Origin: Aquilaria yunnanensis
Lineage: Eukaryota; Streptophyta; Magnoliopsida; Malvales; Thymelaeaceae
Direction: 5' to 3'
Length of the DNA stretch: 64,000 nt
NCBI GenBank assembly: GCA_039654915.1
Contig: CM077599.1
Span: forward strand, 75,918,001-75,982,000
The notes under the pieces are model-generated. The model was given only the letters and a program-made list of their open reading frames with translations, searched no databases and had not been told where the DNA came from. Both the position numbers and the translations under genes were made by a program. Below are positions 36,388 through 47,316 of the stretch, piece after piece; position 1 is the stretch's first letter, and each line of letters begins with the position of its first letter.

Positions 36388-36944
36388 TTCTCCAAGCTCC
36401 AAGATTCCTCTAATGGAGATCCCAAGAAAATCAAGAAAAGAGCAAGATGCCAAGGTAGGTGGTGGGCTCTTCTTTCCTTCTTCTATTTATATCCTAGGTC
36501 ATTCTCCCCTGTATTCCTTTTCCCAAAACCCTAAAAGGGATAAGAATCCCTTTCCAAGGCCAGGTCACCAAGTTGGAGGTGTGGGGGACCATAAAAAATT
36601 TGAGTTTCGGCGAAACAGAGCATGCCTTGGCAACGCGTTGACAATCTGGGTCGCCAGCTGATGAAAATTGGACAAAATGTTGCTAACATTGGCGACGTGT
36701 CGCCAACTTTCATACACTTCTAGCGACATGTTGCTAGCCTTGATTTCCAACTTCCACCGCTTCAGTTACCAAAACTCCGTCTTGCTTAATCCCACTCCAA
36801 TTCGCCATGTCCACAGCACCATCCCACCTGTAGAAAGATAATGAAAGCAAGAAAAACTAAGATAAACGGGAAGAGATGCAAGTAATTAGCGGTCAAAGTT
36901 ACCGAAAAGTCAACAACTTTGACTATTGAATTATGCACTTAACA
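36388..36944 (-). repeat. Right (5') LTR of the Athila-like element, truncated
   Basis: It matches 28951-29524 of the left LTR from TTCTCCAAGCTCCAAG onward and ends CACTTAACA. About 860 bp of LTR sequence are missing on its inner side, and motif copies in it are decayed. Confidence 0.9.
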
Positions 36945-37098
36945 GCTCTTTTTGTTGGTAAAATAAATTGCACTCACCAATGGCTTATCATGTTGCTAAT
37001 AAAAAATTGCACTTACCAATGGTTATTCACATTAGTAATTACCAACAGCCAAACAGTTGGAAATTTAACCATTAGAAAACAATGGTTTTTTAGTAGTG
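36945..37098. mobile_element. CACTA transposon right end (second copy of the 1-127 family)
   Basis: Ends GGTTTTTTAGTAGTG, the reverse complement of CACTACTAAAAAACC, with TTACCAATGG/TTGGTAATTACC subterminal repeats. The repeats also occur at 28020-28092, on the other side of the Athila-like insertion. I could not find the left terminus. The triplet outside is TGG. Confidence 0.65.
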
Positions 37099-38339
37099 TG
37101 GTGGGTAAAGTTGCTTTAACTGAGATACATTAGGCAACATTGTCTTAAATAAATTGTTGTTAATTTTTGGAGTAGACTAATTTTTATTTACAATCTTAAA
37201 AGAGTGACAAGTCACATGAAAGATGATTATGTTTATTTATGATTTATGTTACTGGAATTGTTATTCCACATACTATTCGCAATCTCCTCACTAACACAAG
37301 CATTTGCTTCTCTCTTTCTTTTTGTTTCTCTCCCTTTCTCTCTTTGTACTCCAATCAAATTTCAAACTAAAAAAGAAGCTCAATGCCAAATCCTCCAAGA
37401 AGAAAAGAAGGTCAAGCCTGAGCTATCAAAAAGAAGCCTTTCTTGGATCTAACTTGACAGAGATGATTAGAGATCTTGTTGGTCATCATCTAATGCCCAT
37501 TCCATAAAGATACACCTATCTTAGTCGATCCCATCTACAACTCTCACTCGGGTGGATGCATTTCCTATTGTTTTGGCTTTGGATTTTTTAAGTCTCTGAC
37601 ACTCATACTTTATCATTTTTCATCTCTAGCCACAGTAAGTTCACATTGATGTCCCATGCTTGGTCATTGCCATCATCCTTTTCTTTATGACTATGAGGGC
37701 CAAATTTTTTGTTTCTACATATCATCCTTCACTTATATTTTTTGTTTCTCGATCTAAATTCCGATCTTTTTAAAAAATGATGGTTTTACTCTCCAATTTT
37801 AGTCTAATCTAATTATTTCTATAATACCTAGTCCTTATAGATAGCTCAGGCTCGATAACATATATATTTGTCAAGTTAATCTCTTCTTGTTACTTCATAA
37901 TTATCATATTTTTCTATGTTAGATGACTTTTTCATTCATAAAATGGTTTCATTTATTGCTATACAATCCCTGTCTTCATTGTGTCACTTCTAAAAAGAAA
38001 AATAGAAATAATGTAAAGTTTTGGAAGAATTAGAACGTTGTAGTCTCGAAAAGATTAATTTCTACAAAAGATTGGTGATAGAAGGATAAATCTAACTATT
38101 GATGTGATCCACCTTGTGTAGAAATTAGAATATATATGGTTTGGTTCTTTAGCTCTAAAGATTAATTCCTAAATTCTTACGACAGCTATGTTTAACTGGT
38201 ACTTTGAGAACAAGGGAACTTTCATAGTTAATGATCTTTTTTATGTAAACTGCCAATTGGCTGTTAGTATTTTCTTTTTTCAAGGATTGATCTAATCTGT
38301 CCATGAATTATTCTATCGAGGAAATGTTGATTGGATTTT
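37099..38339. other. AT-rich intergenic DNA, no gene seen
   Basis: Short frames at 37246-37507 are Leu/Ser-rich and overlap each other in two frames, with no domain I recognise. Nothing else stands out. Confidence 0.55.
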
Positions 38340-39010
38340 GTCTGTTCATGTTTGTAAATAATATTGTTCCATTTAGTAAAAAAGTATTATTTCATTCATA
38401 TAGATTTGTTGTTTCATTTATACAAATGTGTTGTTTTATAATATGTTGTTCATTTCGTAAGATGAGCTATTCGTAAATAATGTATTCCGTTTAGCAAGAA
38501 ATACTATTCTATTCATACAAATATGTTGTTCATGTTGTAAGATGTGTTGTTTATAAATGATGATGCTTTGTTCAGTAAGAAGTGTTGTTCCATTTATATA
38601 ATTGTATTGTTATGTAATATGTTGTTCATTTAGTAAGATATACTCTTCATAAATAATGTTGTTTCTTTTAGTTAGAAATGCTACTTCATTCATATAAATG
38701 CGTTGTTTTACAATATATTGTTCATTTAGTAAGATATGATGTTCATAAATGATGTTATTTTGTTAAGTAATAAATATTGTTCCATTCTTATAAGCATGCT
38801 ATGTTGTAATATGATGTTCACTTTATAAGAAATATTGTTTCATAAATAATATTGTTCCTTTCAGTAAGAGTATTGTTCCATTCTTACAAATGTGCTATTC
38901 TGTAAAAATTTTATTCATTTTGTAAGAAATACTATTCATAAATAATATTATTTGTTTCAATCAGAAATGTTATTCTCTTCAGACAATTGTATTGTTCGTT
39001 TCATAGGATA
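38340..39010. repeat. Degenerate ~96-bp tandem repeat (minisatellite)
   Basis: The word GTTCATTTAGTAAGAT or close variants start at about 38448, 38528, 38624, 38720, 38816 and 38913, mostly 96-97 bp apart. Each unit also contains AATGTTGTTCC, AGTAAGAAAT and a CATTCATACAAATG-like word. About six to seven units are visible. It grades on the right into a second, related repeat (39000-39140) containing GATGCTATTTATTTTGTAA. Confidence 0.8.
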
Positions 39011-39140
39011 TCTTGTTTAAGGCACGGTGACAATTATGTAAAAGATGCTATTTATTTTGTAAAATATGCTATTTGAGACATGGTAATAGTCTTATAAAAA
39101 GTGAAGTTCATTTTGTAAGATGTGCTATCCAAGATGTGGT

Positions 39141-40007
39141 GATAGTTTTGTAAAAATCACAAAAGTATGATTGTTGTGTTCTAAAAAGGGTGCAATGGGT
39201 ACTTTAAGTTATTTTAATAGCAATATATAGCTAGTATTGAAAAAAATTCTACTTTTTTGTTGGCTGAAAAATTACTTTAACTAAACAGAATGGAAGCAAG
39301 ATTTTAATACTGTTGGAAAATCAAATAAAGCATCTTAAAAGCATCTAAAATAAATTTAATTCATAATGGGTAAAGAGACACCATTATTATATAAAGCCTT
39401 CACTAACACCTTTTTTTGGGTCAAGTGAGATTTTCCCACTTAAAACATGCATTAATACACAAATGCCAAAACTTAAAAGACTAATTGTCAACTTTGGTTA
39501 AAAAATTAGTCATGTAAATCTACTTTACTAGATCATTGCTCATTTTTGCTAGTGAGGGATCGAATATGAAATGAAGTTTACCAACCTATTGAAATAAATA
39601 GAAAAATATAATTAACTTGTCAAAGTAGCAAAATTGAAAATTCACCATTTTTTTCAAACAACTTGGTAGCATTATTTCTAAATTGAATTCTAACTTTAAA
39701 AAGTTTATCATAATTTAATGTAAGATAAATTTTCATTGGTGTCAATTTTTTTAAAAAACACCACGGCAGGTATACAATTTCATTAAAGACCATAAGCTAA
39801 ATGGTACTTATAAAAATTTAAAAAAAAAAGTGCTTCACATCACAAAAGGATTAATCGAATGGAAAATGAAATAAAAAAACTAAAGCCTAAGGTCAATGCC
39901 ACAGAACAAAATAAGTATACTGTTTTTCATGGAAAACCTTATTGTGCCCCAACTAATTCAGACAGTTGTGTGAGTTACCATTATGTGGAAATTTTCCCAA
40001 AACCTAT
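39141..40007. other. AT-rich intergenic DNA, no gene seen
   Basis: No frame or structural element recognised. Confidence 0.55.
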
Positions 40008-40268
40008 CACTACACTATAAAATTTTCTTTTTCCACTGGCCATTTCTTACAGATATCATCAGAAATTAAGTTCTCTAATAGAGGACCATTTGAAAATTGC
40101 CATCAGGTATAGGCATGTTGGAATTTTTTTTTTCACCATGGCTAACCATAGGAAATGTGGCTATGGACAAGGCATCATTAAAAATGGCTCACTAGACATT
40201 TTCAACAGCTACCCATCTAAATTTTTGGCAACTATTAGAAGTTGGAAAATTGGGAAATTTTATTAGTG
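40008..40268. mobile_element. Small CACTA-type MITE (261 bp)
   Basis: Left end CACTACACTATAAAATTTTC. The right end read in reverse complement is CACTAATAAAATTTCCC, so the termini are imperfect inverted repeats sharing CACTA and ATAAAATTT. A 3-bp duplication TAT flanks both sides (40005-40007 and 40269-40271). No coding capacity. Confidence 0.6.
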
Positions 40269-40596
40269 TATATTCTCTATTCATGAAATTCAAAACTCAA
40301 AACTTTACTTAAGATAGGCTACCTTGTCTCTGTACCCTTGGTAGGATAGCAAGGATTTTGCCTTCCCACATCCCTAGCTCCAGTTGGAGACACCTCATTC
40401 TCTTACTCCTTAAAATTCTTAAACTTATAGTATAGACAATATTCTAAGAAAAAAAAAATTAGAGGGGCTGCTTTTCATTTCACATCATCAGTTTAGTCAC
40501 ACTTTTTAAATTTATGCAAATGTGGTATTTTGTGAAGATTTTGACATAAATTTTTAACCCCAAACACACTATCTGGTTATGATCTCCCCCCTCCCC

Positions 40597-40599
<3 letters not shown>

Positions 40600-40642
<43 letters not shown>
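40600..40642. repeat. (CT)n microsatellite
   Basis: About 21 CT dinucleotides, 70 bp outside the Copia element at 40711. On the other side of that element the host sequence resumes with a similar TCTCTCTCTCTC tract (about 56307). Confidence 0.95.
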
Positions 40643-40648
<6 letters not shown>

Positions 40649-40710
40649 CCACTTTAGATTTGGAGTCTGAGAAAACACACAAAGAAATACAGTATGTCGT
40701 ATCCAAGGAC

Positions 40711-41188
40711 TATTAGAAAATTGGTTCTTTAAATCAAAATAATTATCCCTAAGTCATTCATGTCAAATAATCAAGACCAAAGCCAAAACTACAACCAAAA
40801 GCATACCTAAATCCATTGAAGTATTCTACAATAAGTATTTTACAGTTTGTTGTCTTCCAAACTAATACATATGAGTTTCTCTTTGCTCTGTCAAATGATA
40901 GGGACTCAAAAAAAGTAGTAAACTGAAGAGAGAAAACCCTAATACCTACGATTTAAGGACTATAGCCTTTTTATATAGATTGACCATGTCAATTTTGTAT
41001 ATCTTTTATTTAAGCCCATCATAAAAATAAAAGCTATACTTTGGCCTTTACATATTAAAATTATCCATACTTTACAAGATGTCTAGGGCCCAAACCTAAA
41101 TCTTATTATATCACTCTCAATTGGGCCAAACAATATGATAACATAAATAACGCTTAATTTATTCATATATTAGCCCAAAAATCCAACA
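40711..41188 (-). repeat. Left (3') LTR of the second Copia element
   Basis: Aligns to 55839-56285, with shared blocks such as TTGTCTTCCAAA, AATACATA.GAGTTT, GAGAAAACC and GACTATAGC..TTTTAT. It ends ATCCAACA. Confidence 0.85.
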
Positions 41189-43385
41189 ATCTCTCATGTA
41201 GGCTATATGTGTAACTTATAACTGTGCATTATAACCTTATGAATACTCTAAAAGAAGCTATCATCACCAAAAACATCTTAGCCAATTCCATCAATTAATT
41301 ATATCTACACAAGATCAAAGTGGCCTTCGTTACTTGTAGTGTAACTAAACCAATCAATGGTCATGTGTATTGGCATAATTGAATGACATGAATCAAGTGT
41401 GGATGTATGCATGGAAATTACATGCAATGTGATCTAAACATGCCTATTCTAACTGGACCAACCTTAGTGAGAACAATCTCATTAAATCCAGAGTGAATAT
41501 AAACCATAAACTTTATTTTTGTAAAAAATAACCATAAATAATCCATAAAGTAACTATAAAAGTGTCCAAAACTTTTAATCATCTAAAAGTTCAAACTCCC
41601 AATAAATTAGTATATATTAAAAAGATATAACACCGATATAAATGGCATTCAAATGAAAGACCTTGGGTGGCAATCCCTTAGTGAATAGATCCACTATCAT
41701 AGAGTTTGTCTCAATATGCTCTACAGATAGCTGACCACTCTGCATTCTTTCTTTAACAACCTAAAACTTAATGTCAATATGCTTTGACTTAAGCTCGAGT
41801 TATTATTGGAATATAGAACTGCCGACTTATTGTCACAAAATAACGTAAGTGGCCTTTCAACGCTATCCAAGATTTGCAGCCAAGTGACAAAATTTTGGAG
41901 CCATATGCCATGGTTGGATGCTCATGGCACGTATTATATTTTGATGCCATAGTGGAGGAAGTTGTGAGTGCCTGCTTGACACTTTTTCTAGGAAATAGCT
42001 CCTCCAGCAAGCAAGTAGATATAGTGTGATGTTGAGTTCTGACTATCTTGGCATCTAGTGAAATTAGAATTAAAATAACCAGTGACCTCTAATTTATGTG
42101 ATCTGCTATGTATGAGCTTGAAATCCTTTGCTCTTTTAGTGTACCACATGACCTATTTGGCTACTTTTCAATTATTCATTTCAAGATTATTTAAGCATCT
42201 GCCTAGCATCCCAACAATGTACACAATATTTGGTCATTTACAAACTTGAACATACATCAAACTTCTTATGCCTGAGGCATTTCTTTAGCCTTATAATCAT
42301 TCTTAGGGCATTGCCTGAGACTAAATTTATCTCCTTTAGCCATAAGGGTGTTCCCTGGTGTGCAATTCTACATGCTAAACCTTTTAAGCACTTTTTTTGA
42401 TATAGCTCTTTTGTGATAATCCAAGAGTACTCTGAGAGCGATCCTGGTGCATTTGTGAACCTAACACAAAATAGGCATCACCAAGATATTTCATTTCAAA
42501 AAAGATGAAATCTCTTGGATAGAAATCTCTTACTAGCAAGCAGTATGTCACTGATATATAAAACCAAGAAAATATGCTTACTCCAGTTGAACTTGTGGTA
42601 TACACAATCATCAACTACATTCATCCCAAAACCAAATAAGATGACAACTTGAAGAAATTTATGATACCATTGATGAGATGCTTACTTGAGACCGTAGATG
42701 GATTTTTTTCAATTTGGAAATATTTTTTTTTGCATCTCTAGATACAAAATTTTCTGGTTGCACCATATAGATCATCTCATTAAATGTTAGTAATGAAAAA
42801 CATCGTCTTAGCATCCATTTGATATAACTCAAGATCAAAATGCATCATTAATGTCATTATTGTCCTTAAAGAGTCTTTCGATGAAATCAGAGAGAAAGTC
42901 TCTTTATAATTGATTTTTTTTTTCTATGTAAAGCCCTTTTGTGACAAGATAAGCTTTATACCTTTCTAAACTGCCCTTTGAATCTCTTTTGATTTTGCAA
43001 ACAATTGGTTTCACACTTTTAAGCAAAAAGACTAGTTCCTAAACATCATTGTCTTTCATGGACTTCATCGCTTCATTCATGGCATCAATCCACTTTTGAG
43101 AATTTGGGCTTTTAATAGCTTGATGAAATTTGATTGGATCATCTTCCGTTAATCCATTGAAATCCTTTTTTTCTTGGAGAATGATGATATAATCATCTGG
43201 ATTTGTTCTTCTCCTTTCTCTAGTTTATCTTTTTAATGACATTGGTTCATGATGTTGTTGAGTTATTTCTTCATGAACAATTTCTCGATTTTGAGTTTAG
43301 GATTTTCCAATATTGTCTTGATTTCCTTCTTAAACAATGAAAGAAATGGAGTTCTGATTATTGTCAAGAGAAACCATGGGAATGA
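41189..43385 (-). pseudogene. Copia reverse transcriptase and RNase H remnant
   Basis: On the minus strand, 42384-42614 contains the RT connection motif MKYLGDAYFVLGSQMHQDRS, then LGLSQKSYIKK. At 41789-42010 broken frames give the RNase H part (IWLQNFVTWLQILDSVERPL, then LFCDNKSAVLYSN). RT upstream parts (42650-43250) are present only in short pieces. Frameshifts are common. Confidence 0.78.
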
Positions 43386-44826
43386 TTATACATTCCTCTT
43401 CGAAGATAAGGCCTCTAATATTATCTTCCCTAAAAAATCAACATTCTCAAAGAAATGGGCATTTCCCTTCTTAAAAATTATCTTAGATGTGGGATTATAA
43501 AAGTTGTAACTCCTATCAAAATATTTAACAAAATAACAATCGATTGTCCTAGAATCTAATTTTTTTCCATTTAGCTTATAAAGGCTAACTTCATCTAGAT
43601 TACCCCAAATTTGAAAGTGCTTCAAAATAGGCTTCTTTTTAGTCCAAAGCTCATAAGAGGTTTTGACAGTTCCTTTTGTGAAAACTCTATTGAGTACATA
43701 AGCTACAGTCTTTAAAGCTCCTCCCCAGAGAGATTTTGGTAATGTAGACTAACTAATCAAACTTCTTACCATGTCCTTAAGTGTTTTGTTTAACCTTTTA
43801 ACAACACCATTCATGCTAAGAGAACCTAGCATGATGTACTATGGGACGATGCCACATTCCTTTGGAAATTTAGCAAAGGGTCCTAGACATTGTTCACATG
43901 AGCCACCATATCAAGCATAGTGTTCCCCACTATGGCCAAATCTGACAACTTTAATTCTTTTGTTAAGTTGATTCTTAACTTCACCCTTGGAATTGTTGAA
44001 CATATCCAGTGATTGGGACCTTTCATGAATGAGATAGAGGTAGTTATAACATGAAAAATCATCTATAAACGTAATAAAATATCATTAACCATTCTTAGAG
44101 GTTATAGAGAGTGACCCATAAATATCTGTATGTATTACTTCTAAGACATTTGAGGTCCTATTGGCATCTAATCTCTTAATATTTGTTTGTTTCCCCTTTA
44201 TGGAATTAACACAAATGTCAAGATTTGTGAAATAGACAGGATCACGAACTCCATTTGACATAAGTATTTTAATTCTTTGCTTAAAGATATGACATAATCT
44301 TTTAGGCCACAATGAAGCAAAATTCTTATTAGTTCATTTACACTTTACATCTCGGGTACTTGTATGTAATTTTTCCTTAAATGAAGCAATTGTATAGCAT
44401 ATAATGATTATATCTAACTGCCAAAGAATTGGTACTAATCAATTTTAAATCTTGAAAGAAACTAAATTTTCTATTTCCAAATGAATAAGAATATCTAAAT
44501 TTGTCTAAAATAGAAATAAAAACCAAATTCCATCTAAATGACAGTACAGCAAAAGTCTCGTTGAAGTTGAAATAAAATCTAGTTTTTAACAATAATCTAA
44601 ATGTCCCAATTGGTTCAACTTGCACCAAATTTCCATTACCCACATCAATGTATCTTTCACCATCACTTAGCTTTCGACAACTCAGGCAACCTTGCATAGA
44701 CACACAAATGTGAGCTGTTGTACCAGAATCTATTCACCATGTGTGTCTAGGCACTAAAGTTAAATTAACATTGACCTTTTTTTGCATGCCATGAGTGATA
44801 ATTGGTGCGATGCTTCTTCTTATGGC
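43386..44826 (-). pseudogene. Copia protease and integrase remnant
   Basis: Right to left: 44377-44703 has the protease-to-integrase linker (GERYIDVGNGNLVQVEPIGT). 44085-44312 has the GAG-pre-integrase with WPKRLCHI and the first integrase motif VIHTDIYGSL (the family's D-x-x-G-P). 43386-43625 has the C-terminal [20 protein letters not shown], then [19 protein letters not shown]. Stops and frameshifts separate them. Confidence 0.8.
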
Positions 44827-46064
44827 TAGCTAATAGCATGACAGAAGAAACAGGCATCTTCAGGTTGTTCATTTAGATGTTGTTTCTTTTGTGGTGTTGT
44901 TACTGTAACTTCCTTATCTTTCTTTCTCTTATTGTTTCTTTTTTCCTTTAGAGGTTGTAGCCAAATGAGCACTTTTTTCCTTATCTTGTTTAAACCTTTC
45001 TTCTTCTTACGCATAGTAGAATATGAGCTCATTAAGGGATTAAGTCTCCTTTTGGCAGTTATAGCTCACCTTAAATTGACTAAACTATGTGGGAAGAGAA
45101 ATCAAAACTAGATGAACTAGTACATCTTTATATAACTCTAACTTGGGTACGTTTAATTTTGAAGCAAGATGAGACATTTTCACAATGTACTCACTTATGT
45201 TTCCATTACCATTTAACCTCATTGAGATGGGGTTTGCCAAAAGCATACTAATTTCAACCTTTTCAATCTTTGCAAATTGTTTCTTAATTTACTGGAGGAA
45301 CTCTTTGACCATTATAACATTTTCAGATATAGCGCCCCTAAATGCTTCCAAAATAGCGGCCCTAAATGCTTCCGAAATAACAGTCCCATCTTTCTATCTC
45401 CCTCTTATCATCAAAGCTGCTCTTATTGGTAAGGTCGGTAGGTCGCTCAACCCTTAACATAAGGTCTAATTCCATCAATTCAAGAACAATCATAATATTC
45501 TCTTGTCATGACTTAAAATTTGTGCCATTTAACATTGAAATTTAATTGACACTAGCAGAAATATTGGTAAAAGAACTTGCAGCTGAAGACAAGCTCACAT
45601 AAATTTTCACATCATACTTTATTAAATTCAAAATTGATATGCATAACCCATTACAAGAGACTTAGCACAAACATTAATCTTAGTCTGTAGATAGAAATAT
45701 TAACTTGTAAGCAGTACTCTTAGTGTGGTAATCAAATATTGATAATTCAGATTATGTCATACATTAAGTCTTTAATTTCTTTGAATCGACCTACTATTCA
45801 CATATAAATAAATCATGTTCAAATTTCAACCAAACATTAACTTTTGTTTGGGCCGGTAATTATTTGTATGAAACTCAAACACCAAATCACTTTGATATTT
45901 AGATTAATTAATCTACATAAGAGATGTTACTTTGGCAACATCTTACTTTAATTAATTAATCAAAAACATCAAATTTCCTCAAAGTTTACCAAAACTAAAT
46001 TTAATTTTGGAAATTTAGTTTTGTTCTGATTTGTACCAGTTTCCAGAAAAAGAAAAAGCAGCAC
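44827..46064 (-). pseudogene. Copia gag remnant
   Basis: The frame at 44826-45032 is Lys-rich and ends in a zinc-knuckle start (ACFFCHAIS). 45040-45560 carries gag-like pieces on the minus strand. The CACTA element at 46068 lies just upstream of gag in the element's direction, in its leader. Confidence 0.6.
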
Positions 46065-46089
46065 AAACACTACAAGGATGAAGAGCATT

Positions 46090-46480
46090 TCCTACATCAA
46101 TTTCCTATGAAAAAAAGCACAAGAACATGATTTGCAAGAAAACCGTTGGACAAAAATGCATTGACTGGTCAATAGGTTTTCTGTCTAACGGTTTTCCTTC
46201 AATAAAAGTGTGATAGATAAAACCATAGTACAATTGTCAGAATAAGATGGCGGGAAATTTTAGCGCGAAAGCATTCGATGCATTTTATGCTAATTAAATG
46301 GGTAGGGACCATATATGCAAGAAAAGCATTGGATATGTTATCTGACGCATTTCCTGGAAATCCTTGTCTTACGCTTTTAAGACAAACGAGGATATGGGCA
46401 TCTTAAAAGTAGGAAATTTATTTCTTTGATTTTCCTACAGTTTAGTTTTCCTACGTTTTTGTGACATAAATTACTACATA
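46090..46480. promoter_or_regulatory. CACTA B left subterminal motif array and promoter
   Basis: AAAACCGTTGGA, TTTTCCTACG and related words recur in both orientations. A good TATAAATA follows at 46547-46554, then a pyrimidine-rich leader and a probable donor at about 46642. The arrangement is the same as at 3227-3796 in copy A. Confidence 0.65.
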
Positions 46481-47316
46481 TTTGCTACACCAGTCTTATA
46501 ATTTGACTTTTCATATGTATCCTACAATTTTGCTACAGATTTTGCTTATAAATACCCCTCATCCCTCTTCTCCAGTTTGTCTCTACTACTCTTTCGGCAT
46601 CCATTTTAGCTTCTGTTTCAACATCTTTCTCAGCTCAATTAAGGTGTTTCAAAATAATTTAGAGGTTAGTGATTTAAATGGTAATTACTTGATTTTTAGA
46701 AGATATAGTTATCTTATTTTAGGTAGCTGACTTATATGACAGCATGTTGTTGCATAACAAGTATTTATTCATTATACCTTATATTCTTCATCCATGATTG
46801 TGTAGATGACAAATATAATATTGGTCTGATTCAGTTTGCGGGCAAACAAATTGTATTGGATTAAGTTATATTTATGATTAACATAACCATGGATTGTCTA
46901 AGTTGGATAGTTGAAAGTTGCATCAGTAGTATTGCAGTTAATGTGTTCCTTTCATAGTAGCAGTTTGTGAATTTTGATAAACTATTTCTGAAATTGTTCC
47001 CATTGTTTGTTTCTCAATAAGTTGATATTGTTGAGAAATACTGTGAATAAGAATTGAATGGAAATGCAATCGAAATTTACATAAAATGCTACTAAAATGG
47101 AACAGTTAAAATGCTTTACTGCATATGCAACTTTCAAAGGAGTAGGACCTTTACATTAATGGAGTAGGTGGTTTAGTTATGGAAAGTTGACATGTATACA
47201 TGACATATATAAGTAATTCATTTACATTTTCACTATATTTATATTATATGAAATATAATAAATTTATTACGTATTTATGTTGAGGGTTTTTACTGTTTAT
47301 TTTACAAGGGAACTAA

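Larger units (their letters stand above)
28093..36944 (-). mobile_element. Athila-like Ty3/Gypsy retrotransposon, internally deleted
   Basis: Ends are TGTTGTAAAACC...CACTTAACA, with a perfect GCTCT duplication (28088-28092, 36945-36949). The left LTR (28093-29524) is full length. The right LTR is truncated to 36388-36944 and fused directly to the RT domain, so gag, protease, the RT start, the primer-binding site and most of that LTR are gone. On the minus strand the order is RT, RNase H, integrase, then an envelope-like frame before the 3' LTR, the Athila arrangement. A polypurine tract AACTTTGGGGGAGTT (minus) abuts the left LTR. All frames carry stops. Confidence 0.92.

Noticed and set aside
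37246..37507. Two overlapping 67-68-aa frames
   Set aside because: Low-complexity Leu/Ser/Phe and Lys stretches in two frames, with no splice or promoter context supporting a gene.
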